DNA of 64,000 nucleotides from BQJU01 sp964015035 (GTDB taxonomy: Bacteria; Bacteroidota; Bacteroidia; Chitinophagales; Saprospiraceae): contig CAXHCA010000013.1 in NCBI GenBank assembly GCA_964015035.1, forward strand, positions 1 to 64,000. Reading direction: 5' to 3'. The notes under the pieces are model-generated. The model worked only from the letters and a program-made list of their open reading frames with translations, had not been told where the DNA came from and made no database searches. Of this stretch, positions 15,817 to 25,493 are shown in pieces (position 1 is the first letter of the stretch; every line of letters starts with the position of its first letter). The translations under genes and the position numbers were made by a program.

Positions 15817-17346
15817 TTAACGAATGAGTGTGAGATCGCCACTCATTTTCCGAACATTTTGGGGGCAATCGTTAAAAATTGGAAGTGAGTATTGTAATGT
15901 CCAGATATAAACATCCGATGCTTGAGCAGTATTTTTAGCTTTACCATCCCACCCTCTACTCGGATCAAAAGTTTCAAATACAACCTGTCCCAGTCTGTTA
16001 AATACTTGCAAATGATATGATTCAAAGACGCAGTTGGAGAAAACACCAAAGTGATCATTTATTCCATCATTATTGGGGGTAAATACATTAGGAATTTCTA
16101 CTTGGCAATGATCACTAACCATGATTTCTATGTCGTCGATGGCTGTTCCGCAATCATTAACCACGGTCACTTGGTAGATTCCTGGATTATTAACAATTAT
16201 CTCTTGAGTCGTTTCTCCTGTACTCCAATGGTAAAATAGACCATTATTTAAAGAACCAATACTTAGTGTGGCACTATTGCAAATGACAGTATCCTCTCCC
16301 AAATCCGCAATCGGAAGTTCGTTTCCTATATAGGTATATGCACGAGATTGTACACAATCTCCCATAGAATTGGTAATAACAACCCGATAGGAAGCAAAAT
16401 TTTCTTCCCTCCGGTTAATCTCTAAAATATCTCCCGTAGCACCTTGAATGGCGATCCCATTACGATACCATTGATATTGGTAATTATGTTCTGGTTCCGA
16501 TGACACGGAAAGTTGTAAAGCTTCATTACAGGGAGCATCTGTCACCACTAAGTCAAGGAAAGGAAAATCTAACCGGGCATTATCCAGCATTACTCTGTCT
16601 ATGAAAAAATAGGTGTCCTCTCCAATTGGTACTAAACTACAGTCCGGTCCCAATATAATGGTTTCAATATCGAAAGGAGCGGTAAAGGTGGCACTTATTT
16701 TGTTCCATTCTTTCCGGCCTTCAATTGGAACAGCAACCAGTTCCTCCCATCCTGCTGCCCCGCTTACTAAGGGGCAATGACTTCCTGTGAAAGGCAATCC
16801 TGAACAATCAGGATAGCCGAAAAGCGCGATAGTTCCGGTAGTTGAGGTAATATTCTCTGTGTTTTCATCGTCACCAAAACCAACGAACAACTCGATTCGA
16901 TATAAAGTATCTTTTCGAAGTGGGGCACTCAAACAAAGTCCAATATATTCCTTATACACTTCTTCTGTACCATCTACAGATAGTGTTCTCATGTCCAGAA
17001 ATCCAGTAAACCCGTTACCATCGGGTAGCGGAAACACAGGAATAGGAGCAACATCATAGTAAGCAATGAAGTCACAGCTATGGTAAAAATCTGATGTGGC
17101 GTCAGAAGCCTGGACCCAATTGGATACACATTCCATCTGAGAAAAAAGAGCTGGACAACAAACTGTATCCTCGAAAGAGAAGTTGGGAATATGTCGATTT
17201 GTGAATGAACAATTACATTCGTCGTCGAGCAGATCAATTAACCCATCACCATCATCATCAAGAGAATTATCGCAAATCTCTTGCGATTGTGTAAGTGGTA
17301 ATCCTATGAAGAAAAAAACAAGACAAACGATACCTCTTATTTTCAT
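15817..17346 (-). CDS. T9SS type B (CHU_C) sorting-domain protein
   Basis: 509 aa. A signal peptide (MKIRGIVCLVFFFIGLPLTQ, cut near SQEICDN) is followed by a short Asp-rich motif (DNSLDDDGDGLIDLLDDEC). Next come a ~200-residue lectin-like domain, one Ig/PKD-like domain (YQYQWYRNGIAIQGATG) and another (ADLGEDTVICNSATLSIG ... HWSTGETTQEI). The end is the gliding-motility-associated CHU_C domain: IPNVFTPNNDGINDHFG, LQVFNRLGQVVFE, WDGKAKNTAQ, VYIWTLQY. Type B domains route proteins through T9SS to stay outside or be shed. A surface adhesin or matrix protein is likely. Confidence 0.85.
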   Translation of the reverse strand: MKIRGIVCLVFFFIGLPLTQSQEICDNSLDDDGDGLIDLLDDECNCSFTNRHIPNFSFEDTVCCPALFSQMECVSNWVQASDATSDFYHSCDFIAYYDVAPIPVFPLPDGNGFTGFLDMRTLSVDGTEEVYKEYIGLCLSAPLRKDTLYRIELFVGFGDDENTENITSTTGTIALFGYPDCSGLPFTGSHCPLVSGAAGWEELVAVPIEGRKEWNKISATFTAPFDIETIILGPDCSLVPIGEDTYFFIDRVMLDNARLDFPFLDLVVTDAPCNEALQLSVSSEPEHNYQYQWYRNGIAIQGATGDILEINRREENFASYRVVITNSMGDCVQSRAYTYIGNELPIADLGEDTVICNSATLSIGSLNNGLFYHWSTGETTQEIIVNNPGIYQVTVVNDCGTAIDDIEIMVSDHCQVEIPNVFTPNNDGINDHFGVFSNCVFESYHLQVFNRLGQVVFETFDPSRGWDGKAKNTAQASDVYIWTLQYSLPIFNDCPQNVRKMSGDLTLIR

Positions 17347-17414
17347 TTACGAAAAAAATTACTGAAAAATAAATACTAAAAGTCAGTAGAGTTTGCACTT
17401 TAGTACGACAAAGA

Positions 17415-17966
17415 TCACTCTTTGATTTGAACTTCAAATATTCCATTAGAGAACGTAATTCTCTCTGGGTTTTGTGGGTTAGTCCTTTCATCCGGATTGA
17501 CAAGTTCAAAGGTTACATTAAAAGTTCCTCTAAGGAAGTTGGATATCGTATCTATTTCGGTAATAATTAGGTGATTATTCAGATTTTCACTTGGAACGTA
17601 TGAGTCTTCAAGCAAATCTCCATCATCCGCCAGAATAGCATAATGAGCACTAACAAAACCATCGTAAATGGGAGAATTTCCTTTAATCATATATTCCCCA
17701 CGTGCAATTGGTATCTTATAGAATACGATACTCTCTCTTCGGAACCCCTCCTCACTTACGGTACCTAAAGTGATTCCAATAAATTCATTTGGTTTATCAT
17801 CATGTCGCAATGCGATCCCCGATGCAACCCAGTCCTTGTCTTCCTTTGCGGCACTCGCTTTACCATAGGTCATAGAACCGGGATAATAGATTTTAATATC
17901 AAAAGATTCCTTATGGCATCCAGAAAATAAAGCGAGTAGGAAGATGATTAAGAATGTAAATTTCAT
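17415..17966 (-). CDS. Small lipoprotein of unknown function
   Basis: 183 aa with a lipoprotein signal (FLIIFLLALFSGC, lipobox LFSGC at about residue 17). The rest is a beta-rich domain with no motif I recognise (SGIALRHDDKPNEFIGITLG, LRGTFNVTFELVNPDERT). Its general form recalls the small DUF6252-type lipoproteins of Bacteroidota, but I cannot confirm that. It lies between two exported proteins in the same orientation, 73 bp downstream of the metalloprotease gene. Confidence 0.6.
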   Translation of the reverse strand: MKFTFLIIFLLALFSGCHKESFDIKIYYPGSMTYGKASAAKEDKDWVASGIALRHDDKPNEFIGITLGTVSEEGFRRESIVFYKIPIARGEYMIKGNSPIYDGFVSAHYAILADDGDLLEDSYVPSENLNNHLIITEIDTISNFLRGTFNVTFELVNPDERTNPQNPERITFSNGIFEVQIKE

Positions 17967-18039
17967 TTTTTTATAATTGAGAGAAAAATCTTAGTTGGAG
18001 TGCCTTACCCCAACTAAGATTTTTAAAAACGAAGAAAAT

Positions 18040-19899
18040 CTAATGCGTAATAATTAGCTTTTTTACTGAGACTTCTTTTCCATTTTGAATGTGACAATTA
18101 TAGAGTCCCGCAGATAAATCATTTAAGTTTAGTGGTAGCGTTTGTTGCCCTTTCTGTACTTCATCAAACTGAAAAACTTTTATTAGCTCTCCATTGACAC
18201 TAAAAAGCTTAATTTCTATGCTGCTGGAATCTGATAGGTTGTTCAAGCGAATCGCAGTCCTGCCAGAAGATGGATTAGGAAAGATCAACATCTCACTCTC
18301 TTTTAGTTTCATTTCGGTGCTCTGCCTAATAATGTCATTTTCAGTATTAGGCGTACTCAGGGGTTGTCCAAAGCAAGGAGGTGAGCATAGAAAAGTGTTA
18401 ATCTTTCGAGTTTCGGTTACTACTACCTGATCACTTGAAGTAACTTTCAAATGCAAGAAAAAGTGGGGACAGGCTAGTACTGAAGATATTGTTATCTGTT
18501 GTGCATTACCCAAGGGGTAAATTGGCTGTGACCCATCGAATATCCCTGACTCATTCCAGCTCCATTCGTATGAATAAGGTGGTAATCCTGGCATGCCAAC
18601 GGCAGGGGGGAGAATCCATGCCGAATAAGTTTTTGGTGTTTGTGGATGGACCATATCACAGAATAGAGTTGTTCCGGCAAGCGTTACCCCTAGCTCTGGT
18701 GCAGCACGAAACTCACTAACTTCGCAACCCAGATTTCTAATAATCCGTGAATTATCACTATCCGAAGTACCGGTGGGATTTCCGTTAAATTCGATATTAG
18801 GATTAGAGTAATTTAGTATTCTTTCCCCGGGAAGGGGCTCAAATAATCCAGTGCCTGGAGGACGGGTAGAAGGACTGGATAAGGCAAGTATTGTTCTAAT
18901 ATCATTAGATATATTACCATCACCATCATCTAATCTCCAAGCATGAGCACATATATCTGTATTATCATTCCCTCCATTCGTTATTCGATTATGTCTCGCT
19001 CCCAGTAAATGGGCAAATTCATGAGCAAAAGTCCATCTTGGAGCCAACATGAATGGTACTTCAACAATAGCAAATGCACCATTTGAACTGGCAGGAATTT
19101 CGCCAATTTTGACGGACCCAAAAATAGGCCTTCCATTAAAATCGAAGTATCCATGATTAGTGAGCATAATAACAACATCAGCTCGATAACTATCTCGTAA
19201 CTGCTGTGCTTCAACATCATTAATCAAATTTGCAATATCTATGTCAATGTCTTGAATAGGATTAAAGTCAAAGTCAAAGCGTGCCAGTTCCCAGCGAATT
19301 CGCTTATTGGGTATATCACTATTTTGAAAAGCAAGATTTACAGTCTCAATACCAATTCCGGCATATAGGATTGCTGCAAAAGGATTGCTCCCTAATCCTT
19401 GGAAAAAGTTCATGGTCTCATTAGTTACTAAAACTAGAACATCAATAATTGCGGCACATTCGTTATATTCTTCAGTACAATCATTGTTTTCTAGAACTGT
19501 TTGTACTTCATTTACCCCACAATCAGCATTATACACTGCTTCATAACTTTGTTTAACTAATATCGCTTTATCTCCTCCGAGTGGTACAAGCGCATAGAAG
19601 TTTTCATTTAGTTGAATAACTCCACCTCTACCTTCAGGAGTAGCCAGAAACAACGCATAGCCTCCCGGTTCATTTAGAATTTTACCCGCCCATGTATAAG
19701 AGCTATCATTTTGCCAATCAACTCGCTCTGCTTCGACAATAAAAGTTGCTGTTTCAAAATCGGGAATTGTTAACTGGAGATACCCTCCTTGTTGCTGTTG
19801 TTTAAGGTTGCCTAATTCAACAATTCGTGAAGCCAAGGTTGTTGACATTGTATCAATTCTCTGGACAAATTCTTGCTGCCCTTGTGAAATGCCTGTCAT
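18040..19899 (-). CDS. Secreted zinc metalloprotease with T9SS domain; 5' end frameshifted
   Basis: The open frame gives 619 aa. HEFAHLLGARHN at residues 293-304 is the HExxHxxGxxHN zinc site of reprolysin/metzincin-type peptidases (M12B-like). An N-terminal prodomain-like region precedes it, and a type A T9SS domain ends the protein (LIFPNPSSGRTAIRL, DLSAGLYNCHIQNG, KKLIITH). No signal peptide lies in this frame. Upstream, a frame from ATG at 20026 reads MKTMINVAQNWCLIQCIFFL then LSISPKVGYSQ, a good signal peptide, and stops at a TGA near 19920. In the protease frame, the same DNA reads SQFPQKWDIPNQHLIIELLP. One frameshift near 19935-19965 would rejoin them, so the intact gene probably ran 18040-20026. 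Confidence 0.8.
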   Translation of the reverse strand: MTGISQGQQEFVQRIDTMSTTLASRIVELGNLKQQQQGGYLQLTIPDFETATFIVEAERVDWQNDSSYTWAGKILNEPGGYALFLATPEGRGGVIQLNENFYALVPLGGDKAILVKQSYEAVYNADCGVNEVQTVLENNDCTEEYNECAAIIDVLVLVTNETMNFFQGLGSNPFAAILYAGIGIETVNLAFQNSDIPNKRIRWELARFDFDFNPIQDIDIDIANLINDVEAQQLRDSYRADVVIMLTNHGYFDFNGRPIFGSVKIGEIPASSNGAFAIVEVPFMLAPRWTFAHEFAHLLGARHNRITNGGNDNTDICAHAWRLDDGDGNISNDIRTILALSSPSTRPPGTGLFEPLPGERILNYSNPNIEFNGNPTGTSDSDNSRIIRNLGCEVSEFRAAPELGVTLAGTTLFCDMVHPQTPKTYSAWILPPAVGMPGLPPYSYEWSWNESGIFDGSQPIYPLGNAQQITISSVLACPHFFLHLKVTSSDQVVVTETRKINTFLCSPPCFGQPLSTPNTENDIIRQSTEMKLKESEMLIFPNPSSGRTAIRLNNLSDSSSIEIKLFSVNGELIKVFQFDEVQKGQQTLPLNLNDLSAGLYNCHIQNGKEVSVKKLIITH

Positions 19900-20308
19900 T
19901 TGGCCAGGTAAAAGCTCAATAATGAGATGTTGATTGGGAATATCCCACTTTTGGGGAAATTGAGAGAAGGAAAAAAATACATTGTATTAAACACCAGTTT
20001 TGAGCGACGTTAATCATTGTTTTCATACAACAAAATATTTTAATGATAAATAAAATGCTCTAAATCCATAATGAGTGTCACGATGCCTTCTTTCAAAGGA
20101 ACGTTAACTGAATAAAGTACAAAGTTTAGATTATTTATTGCGCGTTGTTTTCTATAATATGAATGCGTGAAAGATTGTTTTACCAAAGGTAATCTTTTAA
20201 GCTGATTATTGGTAATATAATCTGAAAGTTTATTCTAGTATGGATCGGAGATTTAAATCAGTAGTATAGGATTGCTGACAATGGACACAAAATGAAAGAT
20301 GTCGAGAC

Positions 20309-20387
20309 TAGCATCTTTACCTATTTTTACGGGCATTCGGATGGACAGGGACTTTTATTGAAGAAGGGGAAGTGGTGGTTAGGTGTA
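20309..20387 (+). pseudogene. Remnant of a T9SS C-terminal domain
   Basis: About 80 bases reading GCATCTTTACCTATTTTTAC and on to GGGGAAGTGGTGGTTAGGTG resemble the last bases of the gene at 4884-6386 (from about 6317). The remnant encodes TYFYGHSDGQGLLL where the intact gene has IYFYRLSDRQGRLL. There is no start and the final strand is out of frame. The rest of 20027-20555 shows no gene. Confidence 0.55.
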
Positions 20388-20555
20388 GATTACCTAGCTT
20401 ATCTATAAAATGTCTGTTGGGAGTGATGTTTAGTAAAGTTAACTCCGAATTGAGATATGGGGAATATTTATAGTAAATGGAACAGAAACTGGCTCAAACC
20501 CAAGAGGGATTGGAGCCTTTATCCATGTTTGCCATCGATATTCTGGCACTTGATT

Positions 20556-23500
20556 TCACGCAAAGATGAAATCTGACAAAGACAGGGTGCTCATATAGTT
20601 GCCGTCGAGGTAGAATTCGAAATCGGAGCCATGGTCGTCGCGGATATAGGTGCGGTCGCTGGCGGAGCTGTAATGGATGCGTAATTCTCCTGGTGCGGCC
20701 GAGCCGAATTGAATGCCCTGAAAGGCCAGGGCGGTGAGGTCAATCTTATCGGTGCCAACTTCAAAATCGGTAATGCGGTCATAGCCGCTGCCGCTACGGA
20801 CACTGTCGGAGAGGTGGGAGAATCGGAACACATCGGCTCCGCTACCGCCGGTCATGACATCGCGCTCGGCCCCGCCATCGAGGTAATCATCCCCGGCTTC
20901 ACCGTAAAGCACATCCTCTCCGTCCAGACCATGGATCGCATCATTGGCGGCGGAGGCGGTCATGTTATCGTCACTGTTGGTTCCGATCAGCTGGGCGGTT
21001 TGATTGCCAAAGATAAAATCCGCATTGCTGAGGCTTGCGGTATAATCCCCCTCCAGATAGATTTCAAAATCCAGCTGGTCGCTGCGGATATAGGTGCGGT
21101 TTGACGCACTGCTATAGGCGGCGCGTAATTCAGTGGCCTCGGTGCTGCCGCCATCATCATCCAGCCCGCTAAAGCCGAGGCCGGTCAGGTCGATGCGGTC
21201 CATTGCGGTTTCAAAATCAGTGATGCCATCATAGGCGTTATTATAAGCGCCATTATCATCAAGGCTGTCGAGCAGGCTGGTGAAACGAAAATGGTCGCTT
21301 CCGGCCCCGCCGGTGAGCTGATCCGCGGCGCTGCCGCCATTGAGCGTGTCTTGCCCCAGACCGCCATTGAGGCTATCTTCTGCGCCAAAACCCAGCATGT
21401 AATCCGGACGATCAAAGCCGAAAAAGTCATCCTGGCCGCTGGTGCCCACTTCCCAATGCGTGCCGTTATCGAAAATAAAATCGGCTTCGGAGATGCTGCC
21501 GGCATAGTCGCCATCGAGATAAAGGGAGAAATCGCTTTGGTAATTGATGAAATAGGTGCGGTCGGAGTTACTGCTGTACAGAATGCGCAGTTCATTGCTT
21601 TGGGTGGAGCTGCCGGTCACCAGACTATCAAAGCCCAGCCCGCGCAGGTCGAGAATATCTTCGCCCTGGCTAAAATCGGTGATCCGGTCGAAGAAGGCTC
21701 CGGTATAGAGGCTATGAGTAAGATCGGAAAATACAAAGGCATCGTGCCCGCTGCCACCGGTTAACTTATCTTCTCCGGCCTGACCGTTTAAAATATCATT
21801 TCCGTCGCCGCCCTGGAGAGTATCGTCGCTCGCCCCACCCAGCAGGGTATCATCCCCTTCCAGAGCGGTAATGGTTTCGGCATTGGCGCTACCGGTCAGG
21901 AGATCGTCTGCGGAAGTGCCTTGCAGTGTTGTCACTGCCGGAATTGCAAAAATGAAATCACCGGCCGATAAGCTGGTGCTTAAATTGCCCGAAAGCGACA
22001 AATGAAAGAAGTTCTGATCGCTATGAATGGCGGTTTGGTCGGAAGCGCTGTCATAGGTAATGCGTAATTCACCGGCCTGCGTTGCCCCGCCATTGCTATC
22101 GAGCGAAAGAAAGCCCAGAGCGGAAACATCAATTTTATCGGTACCGGTTTCAAAATCGGTAATGAGATCGTCCTGGTCATTAAAGCTGCCATCATCATCG
22201 AGACTATGGGAAATATCGCTGAAACGGAAATGGTCGGCCCCGCTACCGCCGGTCAGTTCATCTTTTCCGGCCCCGCCATTGAGCGTATCGGAGGCATCGC
22301 CGCCCGAAAGCGTGTCATCGCCGAGATTGCCGTCCAGATCATTGGCCAGGTTATTGCCGATCAGCAGATCATGGCCGCGCGCGCCGAAGATCCCTTCAAT
22401 CCCGATGATGGTTTCGGGCGTGTAACCGGCCACCCCGACCTGCCCGTTGACCAGATCGAAGGTCCAGTTGGCGGAAGAATAGTCGAAAGCAGCGATATCG
22501 AGCCCGTCGCCACCGTCGAAGCTGTCTTGCCCGGAGCCGCCCTCCAGCGTGTCGTTACCGGCACCGCCGACCAGGCTGTCAGCGCCATTGCCGCCCCGGA
22601 ACCAGTTATCTTCTGCACCGCCGATCATCGTATCATCGCTGGATGAGCCGATGATGCCTTCGATATTCAGGATAATCTCCGGCGTGTAACCGGGGACACC
22701 GGCCGTGCCATTGGGAAGATCGAACAGCCAGTTAAAGGCCGCCAGCACGGAATAGCTGAAATCGACCACATCGAAGCCATCGCCACCATCGAAGCTATCC
22801 TGCCCGGAACCGGCAATCAGCATATCATCGCCGCTGCCGCCGATCAGCGAATCGGCCCCATCGCCTCCATTGAGATAATCGTCGCCGTCACCGCCCATTA
22901 ATGTGTCGTTTCCATCCTCTCCGTTAAGGGTGTCATTACCACTGCCACCGTCAACGCTGTCGTTACCGGCCCCGGCATCGACCACGTCATTACGGTCACC
23001 GGCCGCGACCGTGTCATTACCCGAACCTAGGGAGAGCAGGTCATTGCCGCCGGTACCGGTTACGTTATCATCGCCTGCATTGCCATTTTCGGGAGTGTCA
23101 TCCGCGCCGCCGCTATTTTGTGAGGCATTGCCTCCAAAATTGAACTTCCAGCTGTGATTGGTGGTATCAAAGGCAATTTTTCCGTCATCAATCAGGCTTT
23201 TCAGGCTTTGCGAGGTAATGGCACTGTCAATATCCTCCAATTCGATGCGCATGCGATTATTGACGATGGAGGTTTGCGTTGAGGAATCGTAGCTGACGGC
23301 CTGATTGATAACGATGTAGGGATTGGCACCCCAATTCAGGAAAACGCCGACATTGGTGAGGTCTTCCTGAGAGCCGGTGACGATTCCGGCGTATTTTGCA
23401 TCGGTATTAATCCGGAAATAGTCCATGCCCGGCGTGTCATTGGCCATGGTGATATCTTCGTAACGCATCTTTTCCGGAGTGATATCATCATTAAAATCAC

Positions 23501-24830
23501 GCCCCAACCAGTTGATGGGGCTTCCGGCAGCCGTGGACTGCACCAGCCCGCGATCCTGTAGAATTTTCATTTCGGCATAGATGATATCGCTAATACCTTC
23601 ATGTTGCGGACCCAGCGCGTTGGCACCGGTGATTTCGCGGAAATGATAGCTTGAGGCAGGCAGTCCGTTAAATTCGAGATTAAATACCCCATCGCTGTCT
23701 TTCAGGCTGATGGTGTTGAATTGCCCGACCGGAACGGTACCGCTTTCCTGGAAATCGTAATCCTCCCGGTTAAAGACGTAATGATCCAGCCCGGCACCGC
23801 CTTCCAGCGTGGCATCGCCAGTCCCGGCGCGCAGAACATCATCGCCTGCGCCGCCGATCAGATGGTCATTGCCGTCGCCGCCGGTAAGACTATCGTCGCC
23901 GTTGCCACCATCAACAATATCGTCACCATCTCCCGCAACAACAAAGTCATTACCATCTCCCATATGGAAAAGCTGGTCATCAGTGGAAAAACTGACTTTG
24001 GAGTCATTACCTGAAGATCCCAATATTAAATCATCGGTCAGAACATATTCTGCCAGATCAACGGCATTAATGCCATAAATGCCATTAATCAGATCGAGTG
24101 AATCATCCACGGCAGCTGTAATGGTCGCCTGAGCGTTTGAATAGCTGGCTGCACTATAAGCACCCCATAATAGCTCAAAGCTTTCTGAACCGAACAGATA
24201 AGCTCCCACTCCTACATTAAAGAAGGTAGCCGGCACAAAGCTAAGTGCGCCCATATCGCTAAGCACTTCATAGCTTACTTCAATAGTTGACAGCAAATCA
24301 TAGGCATCAGAGCCATCGCCGATGATATTGGTGGTGTAGGGCGCAGAATAGTTAAGAAAAAGCAACGCTGGATTGCCCGCCCAGCCACTCGGGTCGTTGT
24401 TTAACAGGCCCTGTGCCACAATGTTTACATCGTCACCAGCAAGCAAACTTATATTAGGTAATGCTTCATCAGCTAACACTCTGTCAATGACATCTAGGGA
24501 AATACCGTCTGAAGCTTTATCGAGCTCCAAATCGGTTAGAGGATTACCAAATCGCAATTCCGCCTGTTTGCTATTATAGCTTCGAATGAACTCGGATTGA
24601 TCGCCAACTTCTTTATTGACATCAATCACCCCCTGCAGCCAAATTTTGGTGATTTGTTCATCATTGGTTAGCGTATTAGAGGTCTCATAATCTTCAATGT
24701 AGGTCATGAGCAATTCATACATCTCATAGTAATTCAGGCTTTGCGAATAGCTGCCGTCATTTGTCGTGGGGAAAGTATTACGTAGAGTTTGTAAATCAGC
24801 TTTTTGTGTCGTTGTTAAGGTGAATGCCAT
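20556..24830 (-). CDS. Large RTX (Ca-binding nonapeptide repeat) exoprotein
   Basis: 1424 aa. A ~265-residue non-repetitive N-terminal domain (starting MAFTLTTTQKADLQTLRNTF) precedes a first block of GGxGxDxLx repeats (DGGNGDDSLTGGDGNDHLIG). A ~230-residue middle domain of unknown type follows, then a second long RTX block and, in the last ~550 residues, four serralysin-like modules. Each module has RTX repeats, then ITDFETGTDKIDVSALGF-type strands, then ELRI-YSSASDRTYI, ending DFIF. Such Ca-binding beta-rolls are normally exported by a type I system with a C-terminal signal. No HlyB/HlyD/TolC genes are linked within the element. I see no protease HExxH motif. It may be an adhesin, enzyme or toxin. 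The base composition is clearly GC-richer than the T9SS genes beside it. Confidence 0.85.
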   Translation of the reverse strand: MAFTLTTTQKADLQTLRNTFPTTNDGSYSQSLNYYEMYELLMTYIEDYETSNTLTNDEQITKIWLQGVIDVNKEVGDQSEFIRSYNSKQAELRFGNPLTDLELDKASDGISLDVIDRVLADEALPNISLLAGDDVNIVAQGLLNNDPSGWAGNPALLFLNYSAPYTTNIIGDGSDAYDLLSTIEVSYEVLSDMGALSFVPATFFNVGVGAYLFGSESFELLWGAYSAASYSNAQATITAAVDDSLDLINGIYGINAVDLAEYVLTDDLILGSSGNDSKVSFSTDDQLFHMGDGNDFVVAGDGDDIVDGGNGDDSLTGGDGNDHLIGGAGDDVLRAGTGDATLEGGAGLDHYVFNREDYDFQESGTVPVGQFNTISLKDSDGVFNLEFNGLPASSYHFREITGANALGPQHEGISDIIYAEMKILQDRGLVQSTAAGSPINWLGRDFNDDITPEKMRYEDITMANDTPGMDYFRINTDAKYAGIVTGSQEDLTNVGVFLNWGANPYIVINQAVSYDSSTQTSIVNNRMRIELEDIDSAITSQSLKSLIDDGKIAFDTTNHSWKFNFGGNASQNSGGADDTPENGNAGDDNVTGTGGNDLLSLGSGNDTVAAGDRNDVVDAGAGNDSVDGGSGNDTLNGEDGNDTLMGGDGDDYLNGGDGADSLIGGSGDDMLIAGSGQDSFDGGDGFDVVDFSYSVLAAFNWLFDLPNGTAGVPGYTPEIILNIEGIIGSSSDDTMIGGAEDNWFRGGNGADSLVGGAGNDTLEGGSGQDSFDGGDGLDIAAFDYSSANWTFDLVNGQVGVAGYTPETIIGIEGIFGARGHDLLIGNNLANDLDGNLGDDTLSGGDASDTLNGGAGKDELTGGSGADHFRFSDISHSLDDDGSFNDQDDLITDFETGTDKIDVSALGFLSLDSNGGATQAGELRITYDSASDQTAIHSDQNFFHLSLSGNLSTSLSAGDFIFAIPAVTTLQGTSADDLLTGSANAETITALEGDDTLLGGASDDTLQGGDGNDILNGQAGEDKLTGGSGHDAFVFSDLTHSLYTGAFFDRITDFSQGEDILDLRGLGFDSLVTGSSTQSNELRILYSSNSDRTYFINYQSDFSLYLDGDYAGSISEADFIFDNGTHWEVGTSGQDDFFGFDRPDYMLGFGAEDSLNGGLGQDTLNGGSAADQLTGGAGSDHFRFTSLLDSLDDNGAYNNAYDGITDFETAMDRIDLTGLGFSGLDDDGGSTEATELRAAYSSASNRTYIRSDQLDFEIYLEGDYTASLSNADFIFGNQTAQLIGTNSDDNMTASAANDAIHGLDGEDVLYGEAGDDYLDGGAERDVMTGGSGADVFRFSHLSDSVRSGSGYDRITDFEVGTDKIDLTALAFQGIQFGSAAPGELRIHYSSASDRTYIRDDHGSDFEFYLDGNYMSTLSLSDFIFA

Positions 24831-24842
24831 CAGATTACCTGC

Positions 24843-25481
24843 CTAGTTCTTAATTTCGTATTTTTGGATTTCTTTCAGTACAAGTTGCACTGTTTGGTCA
24901 ATCTTATCGGGGGGATAAATGCCGCCTCTAAATGTGAGACCTATATACTTTTCTTCAGTGTACAATTGGTAATTACAGGATGACCAGGTTCTAGCGTGCT
25001 CTCTGTTAAATGGCTCTACTGGTGCCTTACATTCTTTGAGTAGAGATATTTTATCATTTGGGTAAATATTATCTGACGGGTTTCTGTTCCTGCGGTAGTC
25101 AATATCCGCAATATGTAAATAAATTGATTTAACATAGCATTCTTTTTTATCTGAACACTTTAATGGAATTGCCTTTATATCCAGGGAATCGAGCTTCCAA
25201 TATACATCTCCTGGCTTTTGACAGGCAGAATATCCAAAAGCAGTCGTACCATGATCATTATGGCGAGTATCGCTTACACTACTTCCACGCATTGATCTAA
25301 CCATCTCTCGAGGAAATTCATATCTTTTCCCTCCAATCTCAACCCGTAACTTATCACTTGCGAAGCATTGTGGGTCAACCTCTGGTCGGTCACCCATGGC
25401 ATGAGTCAAGAATGAGAAAAATATTACAAAAAACGCAATAGAAGTATCGCGCAGGGTTTGGAACGTTAAAGTGAATGCCAC
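24843..25481 (-). CDS. Exported small protein, paralogue A
   Basis: 212 aa, GTG start, 12 bp upstream of the RTX gene. The leader MAFTLTFQTLRDTS is followed by a hydrophobic core (IAFFVIFFSFLTHAMG) forming a Sec signal peptide. The mature part begins DRPEVDPQCFASDKLRVEIG and ends GIYPPDKIDQTVQLVLKEIQ, blocks kept in all three paralogues. Several Cys are conserved (DPQCF, ACQKP, a KxC pair, a late C-NY/C-DY), suggesting disulphides in the periplasm or outside. I do not recognise the family. The operon layout suggests a job linked to the RTX protein: inhibitor, chaperone or co-secreted partner. Confidence 0.7.
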   Translation of the reverse strand: MAFTLTFQTLRDTSIAFFVIFFSFLTHAMGDRPEVDPQCFASDKLRVEIGGKRYEFPREMVRSMRGSSVSDTRHNDHGTTAFGYSACQKPGDVYWKLDSLDIKAIPLKCSDKKECYVKSIYLHIADIDYRRNRNPSDNIYPNDKISLLKECKAPVEPFNREHARTWSSCNYQLYTEEKYIGLTFRGGIYPPDKIDQTVQLVLKEIQKYEIKN

Positions 25482-25493
25482 GAGATTACCTGC

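Noticed and set aside
20709..24579. Long open frames on the plus strand opposite the RTX gene
   Set aside because: They arise from the repetitive, GC-rich Gly/Asp codons of the RTX repeats; translations are low complexity, with no starts or motifs.
20556..24830. Serralysin-type protease call for the RTX protein
   Set aside because: The C-terminal modules resemble the serralysin beta-roll domain, but no HExxHxxGxxH zinc motif is present.
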